64,000 nt of DNA from a bacterium. Lineage in GTDB: Bacteria; Electryoneota; RPQS01. The DNA lies in contig JAHDVH010000006.1 in NCBI GenBank assembly GCA_023382385.1, forward strand, positions 60,173 to 124,172, given 5' to 3'. A model generated the notes under the pieces. That model was not told the DNA's origin. It made no database searches and worked only from the letters and a program-made list of their open reading frames with translations. Made by a program: the position numbers and the translations under genes. This document shows, piece by piece, positions 53,636 to 62,004 of the stretch (positions are counted from its first letter, which is position 1; each line of letters begins with the position of its first letter).

Positions 53636-56600
53636 ATGCATAGAGTCGCAAAGCCCAAGAGCAATTCAGCATCACTGCTGATTCTGGTGCTCTTTCTCTC
53701 GATATCTTCTTCAGTGTGCCGTGCGGGACACTCCCCGAATGAGCTTTTTGTAAAAGTTCGAGGACCCGTGTATCGGTCATCCCTTGACGGTGCGCTTAGT
53801 TCAGGTTCTGTTCTGATCAACGAGCTATCAACTACTCAGGCTGACGCATCGCAACCATACGGGACATTCGCCCGTTTGAGCGCTGACCTGGAACAAGTGA
53901 TAAGACTTTCCTTTAGACACGAGGTGGACCTCCAGTCTCTCTTCACGCAGCTTGGCAATGACCCTGATGTTGAGTGGGTTGCTTATAATAATCAGTATCG
54001 AACAGTACAGGCATTGGACGAAGGATACACTCCAAGTGATGAATACTTCAATCAGCAGCCTTGGCTTCGCCGAATCTCGGCACCACTCGCATGGGAAATA
54101 ACACGAGGAAGTCCGTCAATCATTATTGGCATAATTGATACAGGCATAGACCACACACATCGAGATTTGCGCGATAACATTTGGCGAAACCCTGGTGAGA
54201 TACCCGACAACGGACTTGATGATGATAACAACGGATTCATCGACGACGTGATCGGCTGGGATTTTGTCGATGCTCCAAGTTTGCCCGCTGGCGGAGACTA
54301 CTTGGATCGCGACAACGACCCGATGGACGATTTCGGTCACGGTACCTACGTTGCAGGCTGCGCCGCGGCGTCTACGGATAACGGAGTATGCTATGCATCC
54401 GTGGGATTCGGATGTCGTCTGATGCCGCTTCGCGCTGGCAATGCCAATGGCACGCTTGAAGAAGACGACATCGCAGCAGCAGTGCTGTATGGAACCGCCA
54501 ATGGCGCGCGCATTATCAATATGAGTTTCGGCGATGTCGTGGCTTCGCCTTTCCTGCGCGAAGTAGTGCAAATCGCACACAGTCACGGCGTGGTCTTGAC
54601 GGCATCTGCTGGAAATGCGAACAACGATGGAATTCACTATCCCTCAGGCTTTCCTGAAGTCATTTCGGTTGGAGCTACTGACACCCTTGACCGCAGAGCA
54701 AGTTTTTCGAATTACGGGCCAAGCGTTGATATCATGGCTCCTGGAGATTACATTTCCTCTACAATTCTCGGTGGTGAGTGCGGGCAGTGGGTCTTCCCGT
54801 CCGGAACAAGCTATGCTGCCCCAATCGTAGCAGGAGTTGCTGGACTGGTGCTCTCCGTGGATTCGACCCTGCAACCTGATGATGTATTGGACATTCTGCG
54901 CTCGACAGCCGATGACTTAGGGCCAGCAGGATGGGATCCGATTTTTACGAGTGGGCGGGTCAATGCAAGGCGTGCTGTGGAAGTTGCGTCTTTTGGCGCT
55001 GATGCGATTGCGCGCATTCACTCCCCGCGGAATGACTCTGGCGTGCGCGACGCATTCGTGATTTCGGGAACTGCTTCCGGCGCGGCGTTCAACAGCTATT
55101 CGCTGGAGTTTGGTGTAGGAGAGAATCCAACGAGTTGGCAGCCGGCGGCGAGCGGCAACCAGCGCGTCTTTAATAACATGCTTGGAACGATAACTGCGCC
55201 CCAGCGCGACACGGTATTGGTAGTCAGGTTGAAAGTCCGTGCCTCGAACGGCAACGAATCTGTGGACTTCGTGCATCTGTATGTGCAAAATGACGAACCA
55301 ACCATTGACAGCCTTCGATCACGGCTTGTTCTGGATGCCGACGGGTATGCACAACAGATACTTGCTTGGACCAATCAATTCACGAGCGCAACATTGCTCA
55401 TGACGAACGCGAGCGGTGATTCAATACGGGAAGACTTCGGCTATGTCAGCGACGCACACGTGGCAGTAATTTCCCAAGAGCGTTACAGAGGAGACTGGAC
55501 TGCTACACTGCGTGTGACTAATCTCTTAGGTGAGTCGGCACTGTCAGCAGCTTTCCCGTATAGTTCTGTTCAAACCGGCATATTGCCGTTCCTGTATTCG
55601 CAAAGCCATACAACCGTGCCGCATGGGATTCTTGGACCCTTTACCAGTGACTACGATTGTGACACAAGACCAGAGCTCTGGGTATTGCCAGTAAATGAGA
55701 ATTTGATAGTCGACACGCTTGAACCATACGAGTGGGGTGGCTCAACGTTCATTGAGACTGAAGATACCTATGGACCGCATATCCCGCAGGCTTGGGGCGA
55801 CGCTGATGGCGACGGACTCTTCGAGATGGCCGCCCGCAGATTTGTCGAAACGCGCATATGGGAGCAAAGTGCACCGTGCGGAGCGCCGAGTAATATCGTA
55901 CTTGAAACGTTTTCTGCTGACTCAGAGTTTGTCATAAGCAGATTTGTCAGAGTAGACTCAGCATCTGGGCGGGACGACATTCTTGCGCGCATTCGGACGA
56001 GTAGCGGTTCACGTATGGCACTATTCTCCGTTTCTCCAAACTACGCCGTAACACGCCGTGTCGTTCTTCCCAATACAACGACGGGTCAAAACAACATGGG
56101 TCCGCCCGGCTCAGCAGTCGGCGATTTGGATAGAGATGGGCTGCTTGACGTGATATATGGCGACTACGACGGTGACATCATATGGTGCGAATGGAATGGC
56201 TCGGAAGCTGTGCAAGTTTATTCGCTTCGACTGCGCCAAAATGATGCGACAAACTGGATGGCAATCGGGGACTTCGACGGAGACGGAGAACAAGAGCTAA
56301 TCGCCGGATGCCGCTCCAACGCAGGTTATTCTTCAGAAAGTCAAAGACTGCTGCAGGGCTGGGACTATTACATCTTTGAGTCATTCCTTGACAATGAGTT
56401 AGCCGCCGTTGACAGCATTGCAATTCTCGGCAACGAAAATGTCTCTGTGAATCCCGCCTCGGTTCTGGCTTCTGATTTGAATAACGACGGTCGCGATGAA
56501 ATCATTATCTCCTCTTATCCGGACCTGTATATCATTTCCTACAATGATCTGTCGGGGCGGTATGAGCCAGTCTGGCACGATCTGCCGTCAAAGTCCGGCG

Positions 56601-57868
56601 CAATGACGACAGTCGATCTGAACGGCAATGGCGTGAAGGAGCTAATAGCTTCAAACGGCACTGTTCAACTGCGAATAGAGAGCACGACAGCTGAAAGTGA
56701 AGCGCCTTTTCCTCCACGACTCTTCGCCGAACCCTTAAATGAATCCGAGATCCGCTTGTTCTGGACGCCTGTTCCGGGTGCGGTTCATTACGAAGTGTAC
56801 CGCGCGTTGTCAGGCGAACAACTGCAATTCGCCCTTTCGACACAAACGTACGACGTTGTACTCCAGTCACAAATGGACGTTCTGAACGACTTCGCGGTCT
56901 TGACTTATGACACAGCTTTTCCCGTACCAACGAGTGCGTTTTCAAACCTGATCACGATTGCAAGCAACGCTCCGCCTCAGGTGGATGATGTGGTCGATTG
57001 GCCGACACCTACGACGATTGCGATTTCGTTCTCGGAGTCTATGGGACCGTCGATCTCTGTGCAAGGTAATTGGCGGCTGGAGGACGGAAGCATGCCTGCT
57101 GTAATCCTGGAAAGTGAGGCAGCGCGTAAAGTATACCTCTCTTTCGACACGCCATTGACACCCGGTGAACACGAGTTGACGATGCGGAACCTGCGGGACG
57201 CACAGGGAACCGCGCTACCGGAGAGTCAGCAGATTCTACGATTCGCTTTGACTGCCGATTCGACGGAGTTCTGTTATGTGCTAAGACACAGTCTCTCAGA
57301 TGGCCCCGTTGGCAATCATGTTGAAATCGTGTTCTCAGAGGCAATGTCGTTGAGTGTGGAGGAGGTGCAGAACTACACGGTAATCGACGCACGGAGGCAA
57401 GGTCAGCCGTTTACTGCGCGAAGCGTCCGTTCGCTATCTGAGGATCGCTCACGAGTGGAAGTTGAGCTTGATCCACGTTATCCGGCAGGCTCTGTCGGAG
57501 TTCCTGTCCGCATTGAGCTGAGAAACATGGAAAGCACGAGAGGCAAGGAGTTGGCTCAAACCACATTGCTGATTGAAAGCGCGGCTGAGAATCTGGATGC
57601 CGCATATGTCTATCCCAATCCGTTTCGTCGCGTAGGCGCCGCAGGTTCAGACGGTGTTTATTTTGCGGGACTACCCATGGAAGCGACGATTCGCATTTTC
57701 ACCTTAAGCGGCGTCCTCATCAAAACAATCGAGCATAAAGGGACGTCCGGTCATGCGTCATGGGATCTGCATACACAGGATGGCGACATGATTGCATCAG
57801 GTGTGTACCTGTACAAGATTGAAGCAAACGGATCCGAGAAGCTGGGTAAGCTTGCGGTGGCGAAGTGA
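53636..57868 (+). CDS. secreted subtilase with FG-GAP-like repeats and C-terminal sorting domain
   Basis: This 1410-residue protein has a signal peptide (LLILVLFLSISSSVCRAG), a propeptide-like region to about 140 and an S8 domain. The catalytic residues lie in IIGIIDTGIDHTHRDL (Asp), DFGHGTYVAGCAAAS (His) and PSGTSYAAPIVAGVAGL (Ser). A calcium motif (DDDNNGFIDDVIGWDF) is present. After it come VCBS/FG-GAP-like repeats (GDADGDGLFEMA; GDLDRDGLLDVIYGD; GDFDGDGEQELIAG; DLNNDGRDEIIIS) and fibronectin-like domains. The C-terminus has VYPNPFRRVG ... GDMIASGVYLYKIEANGSEKLGKLAVAK, a sorting-type domain. It is diverged from the tandem pair at 14600-20082. Confidence 0.88.
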   Translation: MHRVAKPKSNSASLLILVLFLSISSSVCRAGHSPNELFVKVRGPVYRSSLDGALSSGSVLINELSTTQADASQPYGTFARLSADLEQVIRLSFRHEVDLQSLFTQLGNDPDVEWVAYNNQYRTVQALDEGYTPSDEYFNQQPWLRRISAPLAWEITRGSPSIIIGIIDTGIDHTHRDLRDNIWRNPGEIPDNGLDDDNNGFIDDVIGWDFVDAPSLPAGGDYLDRDNDPMDDFGHGTYVAGCAAASTDNGVCYASVGFGCRLMPLRAGNANGTLEEDDIAAAVLYGTANGARIINMSFGDVVASPFLREVVQIAHSHGVVLTASAGNANNDGIHYPSGFPEVISVGATDTLDRRASFSNYGPSVDIMAPGDYISSTILGGECGQWVFPSGTSYAAPIVAGVAGLVLSVDSTLQPDDVLDILRSTADDLGPAGWDPIFTSGRVNARRAVEVASFGADAIARIHSPRNDSGVRDAFVISGTASGAAFNSYSLEFGVGENPTSWQPAASGNQRVFNNMLGTITAPQRDTVLVVRLKVRASNGNESVDFVHLYVQNDEPTIDSLRSRLVLDADGYAQQILAWTNQFTSATLLMTNASGDSIREDFGYVSDAHVAVISQERYRGDWTATLRVTNLLGESALSAAFPYSSVQTGILPFLYSQSHTTVPHGILGPFTSDYDCDTRPELWVLPVNENLIVDTLEPYEWGGSTFIETEDTYGPHIPQAWGDADGDGLFEMAARRFVETRIWEQSAPCGAPSNIVLETFSADSEFVISRFVRVDSASGRDDILARIRTSSGSRMALFSVSPNYAVTRRVVLPNTTTGQNNMGPPGSAVGDLDRDGLLDVIYGDYDGDIIWCEWNGSEAVQVYSLRLRQNDATNWMAIGDFDGDGEQELIAGCRSNAGYSSESQRLLQGWDYYIFESFLDNELAAVDSIAILGNENVSVNPASVLASDLNNDGRDEIIISSYPDLYIISYNDLSGRYEPVWHDLPSKSGAMTTVDLNGNGVKELIASNGTVQLRIESTTAESEAPFPPRLFAEPLNESEIRLFWTPVPGAVHYEVYRALSGEQLQFALSTQTYDVVLQSQMDVLNDFAVLTYDTAFPVPTSAFSNLITIASNAPPQVDDVVDWPTPTTIAISFSESMGPSISVQGNWRLEDGSMPAVILESEAARKVYLSFDTPLTPGEHELTMRNLRDAQGTALPESQQILRFALTADSTEFCYVLRHSLSDGPVGNHVEIVFSEAMSLSVEEVQNYTVIDARRQGQPFTARSVRSLSEDRSRVEVELDPRYPAGSVGVPVRIELRNMESTRGKELAQTTLLIESAAENLDAAYVYPNPFRRVGAAGSDGVYFAGLPMEATIRIFTLSGVLIKTIEHKGTSGHASWDLHTQDGDMIASGVYLYKIEANGSEKLGKLAVAK

Positions 57869-58461
57869 GCAGGATATCCGTTGCATTAACTGGAGGCATT
57901 GGCTCCGGTAAGTCAACGGTCGGAACGATGCTGCGAAATCTCGGAGCGGAGGTCATCTCTGGAGATGAGCTTGGGCGAATTGTTCTTGAAAGTGAGCAAG
58001 ACATTCAAGACGAGATTGTCAGAAGACTTGGTGCGGATGTACGCGACATTGACGGAACTTTCAATCGGCGGTTGATTGCCGCGCGCGTGTTCGCAAGTCG
58101 TGATGCGGCTGAGTGGTTGAAACAGATCACCTTCCCGGGAATCTATTCGAGGTGGCAGGCGGCGCGGTTCGCATCTCAAAGTCCAGTGATCGTATTCGAT
58201 GCCGCACTAATCTTCGAGTGGGGGATAGAGGCGGAGTTCGATGAAGTGCTGGTCGTGCGTGCTCCGTTCGAGGAGATTATTGCATGGTCGCGCGGGCGAT
58301 TCACTGAAGAAGATCTAATGCAGCGTTCCGCTTCACAAGTTGATACGGCTGACAAGGCTGCGCGTGCGACCTGCGTCATCGACAACGACGGATCGATCAA
58401 GGATCTTGAACTCAAGGTTATTGAATTCTGGAACACACATATACAACCACGGATCGCATGA
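57865..58461 (+). CDS. coaE: dephospho-CoA kinase CoaE
   Basis: This 198-residue P-loop kinase has Walker A ALTGGIGSGKSTVGTML, then GAEVISGDELGRIVLE (the CoA-binding Asp region) and VIVFDAALIFEWGIEAEFDEVLVV. It performs the last step of coenzyme A synthesis. The GTG start overlaps the subtilase stop (GTGA). The 'ARATCVIDNDGSIKDLE' segment before the end is also conserved. Confidence 0.93.
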   Translation: MSRISVALTGGIGSGKSTVGTMLRNLGAEVISGDELGRIVLESEQDIQDEIVRRLGADVRDIDGTFNRRLIAARVFASRDAAEWLKQITFPGIYSRWQAARFASQSPVIVFDAALIFEWGIEAEFDEVLVVRAPFEEIIAWSRGRFTEEDLMQRSASQVDTADKAARATCVIDNDGSIKDLELKVIEFWNTHIQPRIA

Positions 58462-60311
58462 AACGAAACCTGCTTTCACTCTTACTGGTCATTCTAACGT
58501 CTGGAATTGCCGGTGCTGCGGACTTCACGCTCGCTCAATTCCTGAACGTTCAGACGTCTCACCGTCCCAGTTTTCACCCGAACGGAACGGAAGTCAGCTT
58601 CATCTCTAACGTAAGCGGCGAACCGCAGGTATGGCGCGTCGTTGGCAGGCAGGGGACGCTTGTCCAAACAACCTTTGAGCCGGACGGGGTGGACGGAGCC
58701 TGGTGGTCCCCCGCGTCGCCCCAACACATGATCGTGTCTGCTTCGCGCGGAGGCAGCGAGCGCAGCAAGCTCTACATGATCAACCCCAACATGTCGCCCT
58801 TGATCCCGCTGACTCCCGTCGACGACAACGCCATCTACCGCTTCGGCTGCTGGTCGCCTGACGGATCCGCGTTCAGCTACTCTTCCAATGCTCGAAATGG
58901 CGTGGACTTCGATGTATTCGAGCATTTGATCACCGACTCCGCTCCCCGCTTGGTGTATGACGGCGGAGGTCACTTATCTTCCGCCTGCTACTCGCGCGAC
59001 AACCGTTATCTGGTGATGGTCCGTGACCACTCGAATGTCAATTCGGATATTCTGCTCTACGACCGTGAATCCGGTACGACCAGACTCTTGACCGAGCATC
59101 AAGGCGTTGAGCATTTCCAGCTACCTCATTTCGACGATACGGGAACGAAGTTGATTGCGCTGAGCAATCGCGGCCGCGAATACGTCGGTGTCTGCACGAT
59201 TGACATACACTCGTCTGAGATCACTTGGCTGGAGACGCCTGATGCCGACATCGACGTTCTTTCAGTGGCGCCGGACGGATTGAGCTACGCGTTCGCGCAG
59301 AATGATCGCGGATACTCCCGCTTCACGTTTGTGGATCTGCGGCGTGAAACTCGCGTCGGCGGCTATCGCTTCCCCGATGGCATCATTCGCGGATTGACGT
59401 ATGCTCCCGACAGCAAGAAGATCGCGATTACCTTCGGGACGGCCGATCGGCCTTTTGATGTGTGGCTGTATGACGTTCGCGTGGATGTGCTCGCTCAGTT
59501 GACACACTCTGCGACGGGCGGCATTCCGCTCGATATGTTTGTCAAACCTGAACTGATTGAATACGAGACCTTCGACAAACGTAAGATTCCGGCGTTCTGG
59601 TATAAGCCTCGCAACGCAACCGGCAAACTTCCCGTCGTCATCGCTATTCACGGCGGCCCCGAGTCACAGGCGCGCCCCGACCTCTCGGGCTGGTTTCAGT
59701 ATCTGCTCTATAACGGCTACGCGGTCCTCGAACCGAACGTGCGCGGATCCGCGGGCTTTGGCCGCACCTATCTGGAGCTTGACAATGTCCGCAAGCGGAT
59801 GGACTCCGTCAAAGACATCGAGTACGCGGCCAAGTGGCTCGCCAAACAGAAGGACGTGGACAAGGACAAGATAGTTTTGTATGGAGGAAGCTACGGCGGC
59901 TTTATGGTGCTTGCCGGACTTACCAACTATCCGGACTTGTTTGCGGCGGGGATCGACGTCGTGGGAATCTCAAATTTCGTAACTTTCCTCGAGAATACCG
60001 GCAAGTATCGCAAAGCGCTGCGCGAAGCGGAATACGGTTCGCTCGAGCATGATCGCGAGTTTCTGGAATCGGTATCACCTCTCAATCATGTGGGCAAAAT
60101 CAAAGCTCCGCTCTTCGTGATTCAGGGTGCCAACGACCCGCGCGTTCCGCAGTCGGAATCAGATCAAATGGTCGAGGCGATACGCGCGCGGGGCGGAATC
60201 GTGGAGTATCTGGTCTATCCCGATGAGGGTCACGGACTGAGCAAGACGGAGAACCGGCTCGACGCCTTTCAGCGAGCGGTCGAGTTCTTAAAGACACACG
60301 TTACCAAATGA
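58458..60311 (+). CDS. S9 family (prolyl oligopeptidase-like) peptidase
   Basis: This 617-residue protein has a signal peptide (LLSLLLVILTSGIAGAA), a beta-propeller (about 30-350, with SFHPNGTEVSFISNVSGEPQVW, CWSPDGSAFSYSSN, YAPDSKKIAITF) and an alpha/beta-hydrolase domain. Catalytic residues are Ser in YGGSYGGFMVLAG, Asp in GANDPRVPQSES and His in DEGHGLSK. It is a periplasmic or exported acylaminoacyl/dipeptidyl peptidase. Its ATG overlaps the coaE stop (ATGA). It ends 6 bp before a terminator. Confidence 0.93.
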   Translation: MKRNLLSLLLVILTSGIAGAADFTLAQFLNVQTSHRPSFHPNGTEVSFISNVSGEPQVWRVVGRQGTLVQTTFEPDGVDGAWWSPASPQHMIVSASRGGSERSKLYMINPNMSPLIPLTPVDDNAIYRFGCWSPDGSAFSYSSNARNGVDFDVFEHLITDSAPRLVYDGGGHLSSACYSRDNRYLVMVRDHSNVNSDILLYDRESGTTRLLTEHQGVEHFQLPHFDDTGTKLIALSNRGREYVGVCTIDIHSSEITWLETPDADIDVLSVAPDGLSYAFAQNDRGYSRFTFVDLRRETRVGGYRFPDGIIRGLTYAPDSKKIAITFGTADRPFDVWLYDVRVDVLAQLTHSATGGIPLDMFVKPELIEYETFDKRKIPAFWYKPRNATGKLPVVIAIHGGPESQARPDLSGWFQYLLYNGYAVLEPNVRGSAGFGRTYLELDNVRKRMDSVKDIEYAAKWLAKQKDVDKDKIVLYGGSYGGFMVLAGLTNYPDLFAAGIDVVGISNFVTFLENTGKYRKALREAEYGSLEHDREFLESVSPLNHVGKIKAPLFVIQGANDPRVPQSESDQMVEAIRARGGIVEYLVYPDEGHGLSKTENRLDAFQRAVEFLKTHVTK

Positions 60312-60338
60312 AAATAGGCGGCCGATGGCCGCCTGTTT
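60312..60338. terminator. bidirectional terminator
   Basis: GGCGGCC/GGCCGCC with a GAT loop at 60317-60333, flanked by AAAAT and TGTTT, lies between the S9 gene and the convergent lipoprotein gene. Confidence 0.75.
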
Positions 60339-60354
60339 CGTGAGTGAATCTTGC

Positions 60355-60780
60355 CTATTGATCTGCGGTCTGTCTGCAGGGCCGCAGCGGATCGAAGGTC
60401 AGAGTGATAGTCTCGCAGAGCGGCACCAGCGCCAGCTCCTCATAGTGCGCGTGCGAACTCGGGCACCACTGCACGCTCTGTGCTCCCGTCGGAACTTCGA
60501 GCATGGTCTTGGTGCGCGGCAGTAGCTGCACAGAGTTATTGGCTCCCCAGCGGAAAGTCACGGGCGCATTGGCCGGATTTACGAGCGCGAGGAATCCCGT
60601 ATGATTCGTCTCGCACGGCAACTGCGGCGGTTCGATGTCTGTGAGCGGCGAGGTGATGTTGACTTCTTCTAATGTGTACACGGCGGCGGCTTCAGGCGCG
60701 TCGGTGTTCGGACTTGTGCTCCAGTCGGACGAGCAACCCAGCAGCATGAGCAACGGGAGCATGGTCAGCAGCGCTTTCAT
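60355..60780 (-). CDS. hypothetical lipoprotein
   Basis: ATG 60780 follows AAGGAG with good spacing and gives 141 residues. The signal MKALLTMLPLLMLLGC ends in a lipobox cysteine at 16. The mature protein has a small beta-rich domain (YTLEEVNITSPLTDIEPPQL ... TGFLALVNPANAPVTFRWGANNSVQLLPRTKTMLEV) and four cysteines that may pair. I do not recognise a family. It has its own transcription unit, convergent to the S9 peptidase. Confidence 0.7.
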   Translation of the reverse strand: MKALLTMLPLLMLLGCSSDWSTSPNTDAPEAAAVYTLEEVNITSPLTDIEPPQLPCETNHTGFLALVNPANAPVTFRWGANNSVQLLPRTKTMLEVPTGAQSVQWCPSSHAHYEELALVPLCETITLTFDPLRPCRQTADQ

Positions 60781-60966
60781 CTCAGTCTCCTTACGTTTCG
60801 CGAGACGCGTTGGAAGGGGATATCGCCGCTTGGACGTTGCGGACGATCGTGAATACTTGCGCGGGACCTGTGCGGGGCGGTGCGACACCACCACCCTTAC
60901 TTACTTAGTCTGCTAATTGCCGCAAAATGTTGCAGCTGTTCTTCTGCATCCTGATGCGTCCCGTTC

Positions 60967-60996
60967 TGTCACCCTGAGCGCAGCGAAGGATCTCTC
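60967..60996. repeat. REP-like 'CCTGAGCGCAGCGAAGGATCT' fragment
   Basis: The stretch contains CCTGAGCGCAGCGAAGGA followed by TCTCTC. I recognise this from dispersed intergenic repeats of many environmental bacterial genomes. Only one copy is visible. The rest of the 442 bp gap (60781-61222) shows the tRNA promoters and nothing else. Confidence 0.5.
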
Positions 60997-61078
60997 TGAC
61001 GATTGCATTCGGTCCGACACTACCTCCCAGCCTCCGGCTGGGGTATCATTCCACCCGATCCTGTAACCTCAATTTGCC

Positions 61079-61097
61079 CAAATGTTTACAACATTTG
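61079..61097. promoter_or_regulatory. inverted repeat upstream of the tRNA promoters
   Basis: CAAATGTT and AACATTTG are perfect 8-bp arms around TAC, 12 bp before the -35 of the first promoter. It may be an operator. Confidence 0.4.
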
Positions 61098-61109
61098 TTC
61101 AAAAACCAC

Positions 61110-61138
61110 TTGACTTTCTATAAATATTGTATTATATT
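61110..61138 (+). promoter_or_regulatory. upstream promoter of tRNA-Gly
   Basis: TTGACT at 61110-61115, a 17-base AT-rich spacer and TATATT at 61133-61138. Confidence 0.6.
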
Positions 61139-61184
61139 AACATCGTTTTTGCGAGCACAGCTAATCCCCAGCCCGGACCCCTGC

Positions 61185-61212
61185 TTGACATTCTCCCGAA
61201 AACCCTTACCTT
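61185..61212 (+). promoter_or_regulatory. proximal promoter of tRNA-Gly
   Basis: TTGACA at 61185-61190, a 16-base spacer and TACCTT at 61207-61212. The predicted start is a few bases before the tRNA. Confidence 0.6.
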
Positions 61213-61222
61213 CTCAAGTCTT

Positions 61223-61294
61223 GCGGATGTAACTCAACGGTAGAGTGTCAGCTTCCCAAGCTGGAGGTTGCGGGTTCGAGTCCCGTCATCCGCT
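61223..61294 (+). tRNA. tRNA-Gly (anticodon CCC)
   Basis: The 72-nt sequence folds into a full cloverleaf: acceptor GCGGATG/CATCCGC, D arm ACTC/GAGT, anticodon arm TCAGC/GCTGG with loop TTCCCAA (anticodon CCC, reading GGG), and T arm GCGGG/CCCGT with TTCGAGT. The discriminator is T, and CCA is not encoded. It is followed by a terminator. Confidence 0.95.
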
Positions 61295-61299
61295 CAAAT

Positions 61300-61327
61300 A
61301 AAAACAAGCTATTAGATGCTTGTTTTT
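61300..61327 (+). terminator. terminator of tRNA-Gly
   Basis: AAAAACAAGC/GCTTGTTTTT around an 8-base loop, followed by GTTTTT. Confidence 0.85.
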
Positions 61328-61388
61328 GTTTTTATGTGCAAATTATATTGGGTTGTAAGTTGTTGTTTTGCGCATAATGTGTCTGACT

Positions 61389-61538
61389 TCATGTTACGGT
61401 AACATGGGCTACGGATGAAATTATTGCTCTGGTTGTGGGGATATAGGGTGTTTGGGTTGAAAAATCTGGGTCAGATGTAATACTTCCGTCTGTGGGCTGG
61501 ATGTTTGGAAAATTCGGGTTGATTGCAATACTGACCAT
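61389..61538 (-). CDS. small ORF sharing its start with the LPD29 cassette (uncertain)
   Basis: A 49-codon frame starts MVSIAINPNFPNIQ within the left 121-bp repeat and continues outside it with a Thr/Ser-rich sequence. The first residues are nearly the same as those encoded at the matching position before the LPD29 gene (MVSIAINPIFPT). No ribosome-binding site is clear and no family is recognised. It may be a small protein or only a by-product of the repeat. Confidence 0.25.
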   Translation of the reverse strand: MVSIAINPNFPNIQPTDGSITSDPDFSTQTPYIPTTRAIISSVAHVTVT

Positions 61539-61626
61539 GTGCTGATGCTGCACCGCGTCTGGACCGTCACTGTCCACGGGCGCTACACCGCGGCGCCATC
61601 TGACCGCGTCTGGACCGTCACTGTCC
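61506..61626. repeat. 121-bp direct repeat, left copy
   Basis: This copy matches 63591-63711 with only a few mismatches and in the same orientation. It begins in single-copy-like sequence (GGGTTGATTGCAATACTGAC) and runs into the first units of the GC-rich array. Confidence 0.9.
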
Positions 61627-61947
61627 CCGGGCTGCACCGCGGCGCCGGCTGACCGGCTGGACTGTCACTGTCCACGGCGCCGGATGACCGGCTGACCGTC
61701 ACTGTCCACGGGGCCGGTTGCACGGGCTGACCGTCACTGTCCACGGCACCGGCTGACCGGCTGGACCGTCACTGTCCACGGGCGCTACACCGCGGCGCCG
61801 GCTGACCGCGGCTGGAGCGTCACTGTCCCGGGGCTGCACCGCGGCGCCGGCTGACCGCGGCTGGAGCGTCACTGTCCCGGGGCTGCACCGCGGCGCCGGC
61901 TGACCGGCTGACCGTCACTGTCCACGGCTGCACCACGGCGCAGGGTG
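61551..61947. repeat. GC-rich tandem repeat array A
   Basis: Nine copies of GTCACTGTCC occur with variable spacing. Units are built from CACCGCGGCGCCGGCTGACC and CTGGACCGTCACTGTCC. Within it a 49-bp unit is repeated exactly at 61788 and 61837, with a third partial copy from 61886. Composition is far higher in GC than the rest of the window. Confidence 0.9.
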
Positions 61948-61948
61948 T

Positions 61949-61978
61949 AAAAAAACAGACTCTCTCGAGTCTGTTTTC
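61949..61978 (-). terminator. terminator of the recombinase gene
   Basis: AAAACAGACTC/GAGTCTGTTTT with a TCTC loop. On the minus strand it is followed by a long T-run, 27 bp after the recombinase stop. Confidence 0.85.
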
Positions 61979-62004
61979 TTGTTTCGTGGTGGTGTGCTGT
62001 AATG

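Noticed and set aside
61223..61294. tRNA-Gly 3' end as attachment site of the element
   Set aside because: I see no second copy of the tRNA 3' end within the window, so integration at the tRNA is unproven.
61551..61947. CRISPR array
   Set aside because: Units are contiguous and of variable length, with no unique spacers of constant size and no cas genes.
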